Source: Proteobacteria bacterium UBA1278
GTDB taxonomy: Bacteria > Pseudomonadota > Gammaproteobacteria > Comchoanobacterales > Comchoanobacteraceae
DNA: 12,295 bases
Assembly: GCA_002308435.1 (NCBI GenBank)
Contig: DBUY01000024.1
Location: forward strand, 16,526-28,820
Reading direction: 5' to 3'
The translations under genes and the position numbers were made by a program. Positions 1-6,171 of the stretch are shown here, piece after piece. Numbering within the stretch: the stretch's first letter is position 1; each line of letters starts with the position of its first letter. Under the pieces are notes generated by a model that worked only from the letters and a program-made list of their open reading frames with translations, did not search any database and had not been told where the DNA came from.

Positions 1-1
1 G

Positions 2-622
2 CATTTTGGTGGCATAGATATTGTGATCAATAATGCATCCGCTATTTATCTTCTTGGGCCAGAAATCCTCAAGACCAAGCAATATGACTTGATGTTCTCC
101 ATCAATGCACGCGGTTCCTATCTTACCAATAATCTGTGCTTCGAGTACCTAAAAAAATCACAAAACCCACATATCATTACCTTATCACCGCCGATTAACA
201 TGAAGAGTGAGTGGTTCAAGCGAAACATTGCCTATACCCAGTCCAAGTTCGTCATGAGTATGAACACGGTTGGTTTTGCAGAAGTCTACAAAAAATACGG
301 AATCGCCGTGAATGCTCTGTGGCCACGGACAGTTATTGACACAGATGCAATTCGACATATTAACCCTGATTTAGTCAAACACAGTCGAAAAGATACCATC
401 ATGGCAGATGCGGCCTATTGGATCGTCTCACAAAAATCCAAACGCTATAACGGCAGATTCTTCACTGATCAAGAGGTGCTTGAAAAGTCTGGCATTGAGG
501 ACTTTAGCGCTTATGCAGTCGTGCCTGGAAACCCGCTCATACGTGATTTATTCATTGGGCATCCTGGCGATGCACTTAAAATGCTCGATACAAACGGCAA
601 TGATATTGATTCGAGTATCTGA
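2..622 (+). CDS. HSDL2-like short-chain dehydrogenase/reductase, 5' end missing
   Basis: This is the C-terminal 206 residues of an NAD(P)-dependent short-chain dehydrogenase. The frame is open from base 2, so the N-terminal Rossmann GxxxGxG segment lies upstream of the window; a GTG at base 23 is inside the conserved VINNAS strand and is not the true start. Visible SDR features in order are the NNAS motif, an Asn in FSINARGSY, the catalytic Ser (codon 185-187, in TLSPPIN), and the YxxxK pair in AYTQSK (Tyr 233-235, Lys 245-247). The SPPxN segment, NALWPRT, IMADAAYWI and the GIEDFSAYAV tail are hallmarks of the HSDL2 branch (hydroxysteroid dehydrogenase-like 2) rather than FabG. There is no C-terminal SCP2 sterol-carrier domain, unlike animal HSDL2. 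The substrate is unknown; a lipid or fatty acyl alcohol/ketone is an inference from the family. It is followed by a hairpin and an independently promoted sodC, so the two are probably separate units. Confidence 0.92.
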   Translation, partial: HFGGIDIVINNASAIYLLGPEILKTKQYDLMFSINARGSYLTNNLCFEYLKKSQNPHIITLSPPINMKSEWFKRNIAYTQSKFVMSMNTVGFAEVYKKYGIAVNALWPRTVIDTDAIRHINPDLVKHSRKDTIMADAAYWIVSQKSKRYNGRFFTDQEVLEKSGIEDFSAYAVVPGNPLIRDLFIGHPGDALKMLDTNGNDIDSSI

Positions 623-644
623 ATATACTGTAAATTAAAAGAGC

Positions 645-684
645 CAAGCGTTTCGTCAAATACCTGATTTACGATCAACGCTTG
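645..684 (+). terminator. Hairpin between the SDR gene and sodC, possible terminator or regulatory element
   Basis: An 8-bp perfect inverted repeat (CAAGCGTT 645-652 with AACGCTTG 677-684) continues, after two unpaired bases on the right arm, into TCGT/ACGA (653-656 with 671-674). A single bulged C leads to AAAT/ATTT (658-661 with 667-670), closing on a five-base loop ACCTG. It sits 22 bases after the SDR stop codon. The T-tract is poor: only CCTTTTAG several bases downstream. It is therefore an imperfect intrinsic terminator at best. The right arm overlaps the proposed sodC -35 box (682-687), so a regulatory role is also possible. Confidence 0.4.
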
Positions 685-709
685 ATTCAGCCTTTTAGCG
701 TGCTACACT
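682..709 (+). promoter_or_regulatory. Proposed sigma-70 extended -10 promoter of sodC
   Basis: TTGATT (682-687), a 16-base spacer, then TACACT (704-709) preceded by TGC (701-703), which is the extended -10 signature. Transcription would begin near 716, leaving a leader of only about 10 bases before the sodC ATG. The palindrome TAGC-GT-GCTA (696-705) covers the extended -10 and the first bases of the -10 box, a position where a bound regulator would block polymerase. Confidence 0.5.
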
Positions 710-725
710 AGTTTTATCAGAAACG

Positions 726-1286
726 ATGTCGATTATTATGCTGCTATTTTTACTATGCGGGTTGTTATCCCTGGGAGGAACGACCCACGGACAGAGCAGT
801 CAGCATGACTCCGATCTCACAGTCCCCATGAAGAACACAGACGGCACAGTAATTGGGCAAGTTTCACTCAAAGTATCTGAGAGCGGTGCATTATTTTCGG
901 GAACATTCTGGAATATCGCGGCAGGCTGGCATGGTCTTCACCTACATGAAAACCCCGATTGTTCTGACGGTGACCAAGGGTTTCTAAAATCAGGGGGACA
1001 TGCTAATCCCGCAAAGTATCTACATGGCGTCCACAATGAGAAAGGTCTACATCTTGGTGATCTAGCAAATATCTATGCATTTCCCGCATGTCAGGGCACA
1101 GATGACCAATCAGCCAGCGGACAACCCATTCAAGCGCGAACTCAGCAGATTATGACTGTGCTGACTGCAGCTGATGCACCGCGGTCATATGCAGTAATAC
1201 TACATGCTGGTGCTGATGATTATGCTACGAATCCGACAGGGAATAGCGGAAAACGAATTGGTTGCGCGGTCGTGACGGTACACTGA
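726..1286 (+). CDS. sodC: Periplasmic Cu,Zn superoxide dismutase SodC
   Basis: It converts superoxide to oxygen and hydrogen peroxide in the periplasm, using a Cu/Zn centre. The 186-residue product starts with a hydrophobic export signal (about 2-18; likely cleavage after THG at 20-22), which lacks the usual N-terminal Lys/Arg. All metal ligands expected for bacterial SodC are present: the HLH pair His72/His74, bridging His92 in GGHANP, His100 in the LHG segment, His109 and Asp112 in HLGDL, and copper ligand His160 in ILHAGADDY. Cys79 and Cys180 are placed to form the conserved disulfide, and Arg177 in GNSGKRIGC matches the active-site arginine. There is no lipobox ending in GC or AC, so it is a soluble exported protein rather than a lipoprotein. 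ATG 726 is the first in-frame start after a stop at 696-698. No clear Shine-Dalgarno site precedes it, consistent with the very short leader. It appears monocistronic, with ppa downstream having its own promoter. Confidence 0.97.
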   Translation: MSIIMLLFLLCGLLSLGGTTHGQSSQHDSDLTVPMKNTDGTVIGQVSLKVSESGALFSGTFWNIAAGWHGLHLHENPDCSDGDQGFLKSGGHANPAKYLHGVHNEKGLHLGDLANIYAFPACQGTDDQSASGQPIQARTQQIMTVLTAADAPRSYAVILHAGADDYATNPTGNSGKRIGCAVVTVH

Positions 1287-1306
1287 GTGACTGCATGAAT
1301 AATTAC

Positions 1307-1364
1307 CGCTAGTAGCGTGCTAACCTATGCGCTTGAGTTTCGCTGTGTAATTTGCTAGGATAGC
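1307..1364 (+). promoter_or_regulatory. Cluster of TAGC/GCTA inverted half-sites around the ppa promoter
   Basis: CGCTA-G-TAGCG (1307-1317) is a perfect 5-bp inverted repeat. It is interlocked with TAGC-GT-GCTA (1313-1322), and GCTA-GGA-TAGC (1354-1364) spans the proposed -10 box of ppa. The ten-base palindrome at 1313-1322 is identical to the one at 696-705 in the sodC promoter. The bases are seen directly; a shared repressor or activator is inference. Confidence 0.3.
1333..1361 (+). promoter_or_regulatory. Proposed sigma-70 extended -10 promoter of ppa
   Basis: TTGAGT (1333-1338), a 17-base spacer, then TAGGAT (1356-1361) preceded by TGC (1353-1355). Transcription would start near 1368, giving a leader of about 22 bases that contains the GGAG ribosome binding site at 1381-1384. 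Confidence 0.6.
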
Positions 1365-1380
1365 TCCGTAATTACCGAAT

Positions 1381-1384
1381 GGAG
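1381..1384 (+). promoter_or_regulatory. Ribosome binding site that fixes the ppa start at 1391
   Basis: GGAG lies six bases before ATG 1391. The upstream in-frame ATG at 1379 overlaps this GGAG and has no site of its own, so it is unlikely to be used. Confidence 0.8.
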
Positions 1385-1390
1385 ATAAGT

Positions 1391-1924
1391 ATGCATTTCC
1401 CCACCAAATCCGTGTCAGCTGGCAAAAATGTGCCTGATGAAATCAACGTATTCATTGAAATCAGTGCACACAGTAGCCCCATTAAGTATGAGCTGAATAA
1501 GGAGTCAAACACATTGGAAGTCGATCGATTTCTGTCAACCCCCATGGTATATCCATGTAACTACGGGTTCATACCAAGTACACTAGGCGACGATGGTGAC
1601 CCATTAGATGTGTTAGTACTCAGTCCATTCCCGATTCAACCAGGGGCTGTGATTCACTGTCGGCCAGTTGGCATGCTTGAGATGGCAGATGAAGCAGGAA
1701 ATGACGAGAAAATATTAGCCGTACCTGTCAATAAGCTCACCTCATTGTATAGCAATATCAATGAAACAACCGACCTACATGATGACACGCTGAAAAAAAT
1801 TGAACATTTCTTTTCACGCTATAAAGACCTTGAGCAAGGAAAGTGGGTAAAAATTAAAGGGTGGGCGAATAGCCAATCAGCAAAGCAAATTATCGTAAAG
1901 TCGCTGCAGGAAGCAAAAGCGTGA
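1391..1924 (+). CDS. ppa: Inorganic pyrophosphatase, family I (soluble)
   Basis: It hydrolyses pyrophosphate to two phosphates in the cytoplasm, pulling nucleic acid and aminoacyl-tRNA synthesis forward. From ATG 1391 the product is 177 residues, against 176 for E. coli Ppa. The E. coli active-site residues all appear at a constant offset of three: Glu23, Lys32, Glu34, Arg46, Tyr54, Tyr58, Asp68, Asp70, Asp73, Asp100, Glu101, Asp105, Lys107, Tyr144 and Lys145. The family signature DGDPLD is intact. The start was moved from 1379 to 1391 because GGAG at 1381-1384 is six bases from the second ATG. It has its own extended -10 promoter and seems to be monocistronic; the next gene downstream is convergent. 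Confidence 0.98.
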   Translation: MHFPTKSVSAGKNVPDEINVFIEISAHSSPIKYELNKESNTLEVDRFLSTPMVYPCNYGFIPSTLGDDGDPLDVLVLSPFPIQPGAVIHCRPVGMLEMADEAGNDEKILAVPVNKLTSLYSNINETTDLHDDTLKKIEHFFSRYKDLEQGKWVKIKGWANSQSAKQIIVKSLQEAKA

Positions 1925-2038
1925 ATACAGTCATATCAACATGATTGATCAAATTTTACGTAACAACTTATCACATTGCGACTGAGAAACACCTGAGCAT
2001 CGCCGAACTATGTGTGACGATCTATCATCGATTTGTGC
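1925..2038. other. Convergent intergenic spacer without a clear terminator
   Basis: This 114-bp gap separates the 3' ends of ppa (+) and the membrane-protein gene (-). I looked for a stem followed by a T-run on either strand and found only short stems such as CGAT-CTATC-ATCG near 2019-2031, with no T-tract. Rho-dependent termination or read-through into the opposite gene is possible. Confidence 0.4.
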
Positions 2039-3361
2039 TTAGGGCTGAAGTCCCACTGGTGGCTTCACAACATCCCGCAGAACCCGCCAGCACGAGACAA
2101 TACTATTTTCGAGTGTATCAACAGATGGCTGTGGTTGATCACAAAGGCGGGCGCCCAGGTCACACAAAATTGGTTGATTATTTCGATCTGCATCAAGAAT
2201 ATGCACAACATAGTCAAGTATCTCTTGGCTGTAACTGGGAAGAGATCGCAGGCGTAGTGAAGCATCACGATTCGTTGTATTTGCCGGTAATGCACTGTGA
2301 TAGTATTGATTAAGCACACAAACAACCTGCCTGAGATAACCAATAGCAGGGTATGCAGGATTATCTGTATTTAGAATCTCAAAAGAACTATCGTTGACGC
2401 GCGCAGTGACCGCCTGTAGCTTTTGCCGTACGCGGTCGAAGAGGTTATCGGGTGCTCCCAAGGGCTCGTCAGCTGCAATTTCAGTTGTGTTACGCATGAC
2501 CATGTAGCGATTAAGAGCATTTAGTACACCATAACCAGCCTCAATAACAGGCGTCGAGTCAGCTCCGGTCGTATCCAGATTTGGGGTCGTGTAACCTCGA
2601 AATTGGTCAATAGCATCCGTGAGCTGCTGATGGATTGCAAGATAGCGCTGAGAGCTTGGTACACTTAGTGCTTGCAGGTATTCGGCAATTATATCGACGC
2701 TGCGTGATAATGCGTGTACAAGTCGATTATCTGTGCGAGTATTTGACGAACTGAGTTCTTGAAGTTGCGTGTTGAGACCGCGAGATAGTTCATCTTCAGA
2801 CTGATTATCGGCAAGATAATCATTGACCTGTCTAGCCATCTGAATAAGGCGGGTCCGCGCAAAAAAGTAACGCCGAGAATCAGAGGTGGCTCCCCAATAT
2901 CTACCAACACTTGGATCTGGAAGTCCTGATTGATGGACATGATGATCTCTGAGTGATGCAATATGGGGCTCAATGAAGAAACGACTATGTAATTTTGACG
3001 AGATACTGATAACAAGTACAATGACAGCTAATCCAAGTGCCCATCCACCCACTAATGAAACCATCGCTGGCAAAGATGCAATCGGTGTCCAGCTCAGATT
3101 TAGTTTGGCAAGTAAATCGGATAACCCAAGGGTGAGCGATGTGATTGTATAAAAGACATAATGTTGCTCGTGTGAAAATGCGTATGAATAATACAACAGT
3201 GTATTATACCAACGATCAGGAAAAGCAGTATAAAACTCGGGCTCCGATACGCGTGACCATTGATGAGAATTGAGTCCTTTTGAAATACTTGAGCGAACAA
3301 ATAACAGTATCAGCAAGAAGTCAATCAAAATGTGTCGAAAGCGGGCAGGAAGAGCATACAT
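2039..3361 (-). CDS. Unrecognised two-helix inner-membrane protein, 440 residues
   Basis: I do not recognise this family. From ATG 3361 the product has a short basic N-terminus (Arg7, Arg9, His10) and a first hydrophobic helix at about 11-22. A segment of about 70 residues follows that is strikingly rich in Tyr, Phe, Trp and His (roughly 35-75), then a second helix at about 97-120. The remaining 320 residues are soluble, mostly helical-looking, polar and Gln/Asp/Asn-rich. The positive-inside rule would put the aromatic loop in the periplasm and the large domain in the cytoplasm. The start was moved from a TTG at 3367 to ATG 3361 because AGGA lies six bases before the ATG. It lies 99 bases downstream of tamB on the same strand but has its own near-consensus promoter. 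Neither a signal peptidase site nor an enzyme motif is visible. A lineage-specific envelope or secreted protein is possible but unsupported. Confidence 0.75.
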   Translation of the reverse strand: MYALPARFRHILIDFLLILLFVRSSISKGLNSHQWSRVSEPEFYTAFPDRWYNTLLYYSYAFSHEQHYVFYTITSLTLGLSDLLAKLNLSWTPIASLPAMVSLVGGWALGLAVIVLVISISSKLHSRFFIEPHIASLRDHHVHQSGLPDPSVGRYWGATSDSRRYFFARTRLIQMARQVNDYLADNQSEDELSRGLNTQLQELSSSNTRTDNRLVHALSRSVDIIAEYLQALSVPSSQRYLAIHQQLTDAIDQFRGYTTPNLDTTGADSTPVIEAGYGVLNALNRYMVMRNTTEIAADEPLGAPDNLFDRVRQKLQAVTARVNDSSFEILNTDNPAYPAIGYLRQVVCVLNQYYHSALPANTTNRDASLRLRSLPSYSQEILDYVVHILDADRNNQPILCDLGARLCDQPQPSVDTLENSIVSCWRVLRDVVKPPVGLQP

Positions 3362-3391
3362 AAGCAATCCTTGATATTTACTATTTGTGTT

Positions 3392-3421
3392 ATTATAACA
3401 TAACGAATAAGTGAATTACAA
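3392..3421 (-). promoter_or_regulatory. Near-consensus extended -10 promoter for the 440-residue membrane protein
   Basis: On the minus strand: TTGTAA (3421-3416), an 18-base spacer, then a perfect TATAAT (3397-3392) preceded by TGT (3400-3398). Transcription would begin near 3385, with a leader of about 24 bases containing AGGA just before ATG 3361. It is the best promoter match in the window, so this gene need not depend on tamAB transcription. Confidence 0.7.
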
Positions 3422-3443
3422 TAAGTATAATATCAGATACTTA
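3422..3443. repeat. 7-bp inverted repeat abutting the -35 box, candidate operator
   Basis: TAAGTAT (3422-3428), an eight-base spacer, then ATACTTA (3437-3443). It lies directly upstream of the -35 element at 3416-3421 on the minus strand, and 17 bases past the tamB stop codon. It is too AT-rich, and lacks a T-run on the minus strand, to be a convincing terminator for tamB. A regulator-binding site is the alternative. Confidence 0.35.
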
Positions 3444-3460
3444 GGTTTTTCATGCTGCCA

Positions 3461-6163
3461 TTACTGTTCAGTCCGAAAATAGTTAAGGGCAATACCCACA
3501 TCACCTTCATTTTGTAAAAAACTGGTCAAGATCAGGCGGTCATTAAGATATGTGTCGATGCTAAGCCGATTAAAACGTGAATCATAGGGCGTAACGCGGT
3601 AGCGCAAAGCAAATGTTTTATCCAGTCGCTTTGACAACGTCACACCACTGACCTCCGGCACGTAATTATTATTTTCGTCAAAATTAATTTCGCTAATATC
3701 TACATTATCTAGAAAGGGATTGCTCTTTAATGCAGACAGAATATCCAATAGCTCGCGTACTTGGCCACTAGTTTTTTCTGATGCATAGGCGTTCAGCATT
3801 GAATCGATTGATTCTTTATTACTGCGTTTTGTAAAAGATGCATCAGTCAGTAAGGCAGTAATTATCTGAAAACTATTCATTGGCGCCGGGGTTGATCGAT
3901 AATCAAAAACAAGCTTTTCAATTGGACCATATACCCGCACACCGTACTCTTGCATTTGGTCTCGACCATCAATATTACGAAGACCTCGAGCCATAATCAG
4001 TAGGTTAATCTCGGGTGACTGAATGGGGGTATCCAGCCAACTCAATGCGAGTTTTTTAACAGGTAGTGTCTGCCGGTAAATAACCAGGGACCCATCATTG
4101 AGTTGCAACTCACCATTTGCAGATACAGGTGTTCGATCAGACCCCGAAATTGTCAGATTGCCAGTTAGCAGCCCGTGAAAACCGAACACATGAATCAGTG
4201 TTTTTTGTCCCATATCGCAGTCAATTTTAAAGCGATAGGGGAGTTGTTCTAGCCGTTCTGATCCTGTTTGAATCAATGTTTCAGCCGGTAATCCCAATGC
4301 AGGTGTATAGACAGCAAGTCGGTAGTCCGCCGAGTTGATTTTTACTTTGCCAGTAATATCAATAATATGGCTCTGAATGACCGGGTTGATGTTAAATTGC
4401 ATATCAACAAAAGCACCATTGGCATCAAAAAATTTAAGGGATTCACTCTCAATATTACTCGTCAATTGTCGAAACTCATCTGAAGACTGTGCGGATAGGA
4501 TGATGTTGCCTTGAACAGTACTAATATTTGCTTGCACAGACAAATCTGGACGAAAAGTGCCAGACACATCAGCATGTTGAATATGTAAACCAGTATTCAT
4601 AGGCAATCCATCAAGCAGCGCGCTGATATATGACTCTGTTAACTTAGCTGAGAATGACCCATAAATAACAGGCATGGCGGTATAGCTGACACCACTAAGC
4701 GACAGGTTTGCAGTTAGCTTTCCAGTGAGGTATTCGATATCCGAATTCCAATAGGCGAATAGGGCACGGGGTAAGCTATCAATGAGAAATTGTTGCATGC
4801 GAATATCAATAGCATAACGACCATCACGATATAACATCCCGGATAAACCCATACTACCCATTTGACTATCATTAGTGAGGGCTACGCGATCGTGGTAGAT
4901 AGAGATTTTTTGCGCACCCGGGCTCAGTAATGGGCTATGATTCGAAGTGAGCTCTGAAATCACGATATCAATCTTTTCCTCGTGCGCTTGTGTTGTTAAT
5001 TGGGCGGTAATCGGGGTCTGATCTTGCTGTGCTGTAAAGATATAATCACGTTGATTCGACCCTTGAATATTACCCAGTGCAATCTTCTCAAAAGTGAATT
5101 GGTTGTTTATACTCAGTTGGTCTAAACTGAACATAATAGCTGCATCAACCCAGCTAGACTGGCCAGGCAAGCGTTCATAATCAAGGGATAGTCCTTGCCC
5201 AGCATAGTCACCTAGGTAGAGCTGTCCCGCTCGAATTAATAGTTTTACAGACGGGTCACGCCACAGAGCTTGCAGGCTTCCATTCACCCGGACCCGTTCA
5301 GCTCGATTTTGACCAACCTGAGCTGTCGGAACCTCTGCTTGAAATGTGAGATCACTTTGATCGCCCAGTGGGCCTCTAATCTCAAAATGCCCTAAACGGT
5401 TTCGAAATTCGACATCAAGTTGATGTTGTTGTTCGCTTGGGGATACAGAGATCCGCAATCGACTTTGACCGATGCGACTTTGCGCTCTCACATGGGCACT
5501 CAAGCGACCATCCCGATAGTTAATCTGGGATGGTGAAAATACTAAAACATCACGACTTGGTAACAAGAGCTTGCCGTCAGCAGCAAGGTAGATGCCATTA
5601 TTTTCTGTCATGGAATAATTGATCGTGAGCGCATCGATTGATTCGCCACTCACTATAGTGAGTGAGCGCTGTTCGTATAACCAGGTAAAGCGGTAGGAGG
5701 TTGCTAGATAGTCAGCTTGTAGGTATGCCGACTGCTCAGTGGGCTTTATCACCATTTGTAATTTATTCCACTGTGTTACCTGGTCGATCATTGCTTGCGT
5801 TTCTTTGGGAAACTGCGTCAGACCACGGTAGTTTGTGGCTGCGAGTTCAGCAGATTGTGCATCGACATTGATCCGTAGAGCATCAGAATAGGACCATTTT
5901 GCACTTATATTGTGCAGTGTAATCAAATCCGCGACGGTAGCCCGTTGAATTGACATCCCTGACAATACAGACCCGCGTACTGTCTCAACAGACACTGAGA
6001 ACGGGAGCAAGGGCTTAGCAATCCAGATACAAATTTGGAGACCTGCTGTAGTTGTAACCAAGGCGATTATACTGAGGGCGATTATGAGGAGTAAAACGAG
6101 TGCTTGTTGCATGAATAGGATAGCAAAATGTGTTGGGCGTTTGGCGCTGCGTTGACGTCCCAT
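3461..6163 (-). CDS. tamB: TamB, inner-membrane-anchored translocation and assembly module subunit
   Basis: TamB spans the periplasm as a long lipid-binding beta-taco and works with the outer-membrane protein TamA in envelope assembly and phospholipid transport. The product starts with a basic stretch (Arg3, Arg5, Lys8, Arg9) and a membrane anchor at about 14-37. The typical TamB N-terminal segment follows (about 50-110), with VETVRGSVLSG and the ISAKWSY strand. The middle is repetitive beta-strand sequence. The last 200 residues form the DUF490 domain, with the family-typical ending in which VSGVTLSKRLDKTFALRYRV leads to a terminal aromatic strand (ALNYF). At 900 residues it is clearly shorter than E. 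coli TamB (1259), with no sign of a frameshift. GGAG overlaps the tamA TAG stop (stop 6174-6172, GGAG 6172-6169), so the two genes are probably translationally coupled. The gap is only eight bases. Confidence 0.93.
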   Translation of the reverse strand: MGRQRSAKRPTHFAILFMQQALVLLLIIALSIIALVTTTAGLQICIWIAKPLLPFSVSVETVRGSVLSGMSIQRATVADLITLHNISAKWSYSDALRINVDAQSAELAATNYRGLTQFPKETQAMIDQVTQWNKLQMVIKPTEQSAYLQADYLATSYRFTWLYEQRSLTIVSGESIDALTINYSMTENNGIYLAADGKLLLPSRDVLVFSPSQINYRDGRLSAHVRAQSRIGQSRLRISVSPSEQQHQLDVEFRNRLGHFEIRGPLGDQSDLTFQAEVPTAQVGQNRAERVRVNGSLQALWRDPSVKLLIRAGQLYLGDYAGQGLSLDYERLPGQSSWVDAAIMFSLDQLSINNQFTFEKIALGNIQGSNQRDYIFTAQQDQTPITAQLTTQAHEEKIDIVISELTSNHSPLLSPGAQKISIYHDRVALTNDSQMGSMGLSGMLYRDGRYAIDIRMQQFLIDSLPRALFAYWNSDIEYLTGKLTANLSLSGVSYTAMPVIYGSFSAKLTESYISALLDGLPMNTGLHIQHADVSGTFRPDLSVQANISTVQGNIILSAQSSDEFRQLTSNIESESLKFFDANGAFVDMQFNINPVIQSHIIDITGKVKINSADYRLAVYTPALGLPAETLIQTGSERLEQLPYRFKIDCDMGQKTLIHVFGFHGLLTGNLTISGSDRTPVSANGELQLNDGSLVIYRQTLPVKKLALSWLDTPIQSPEINLLIMARGLRNIDGRDQMQEYGVRVYGPIEKLVFDYRSTPAPMNSFQIITALLTDASFTKRSNKESIDSMLNAYASEKTSGQVRELLDILSALKSNPFLDNVDISEINFDENNNYVPEVSGVTLSKRLDKTFALRYRVTPYDSRFNRLSIDTYLNDRLILTSFLQNEGDVGIALNYFRTEQ

Positions 6164-6171
6164 AGTCTCTC

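Noticed and set aside
1379..1390. Four-residue N-terminal extension of Ppa from ATG 1379
   Set aside because: That ATG overlaps the GGAG that is properly spaced for ATG 1391, and the shorter form matches family length.
1945..2313. A 122-codon open frame on the plus strand starting with TTG in the spacer after ppa
   Set aside because: It lies mostly antisense to the 440-residue membrane-protein gene, has no Shine-Dalgarno site, and its composition looks like a mirrored coding frame.
2942..2956. 15-base sequence ATGATCTCTGAGTGA repeated at 11887-11901
   Set aside because: Both copies are inside coding DNA in the minus frame and encode SLRDH. One copy pair of this length is only mildly unlikely by chance, and no flanking similarity extends it.
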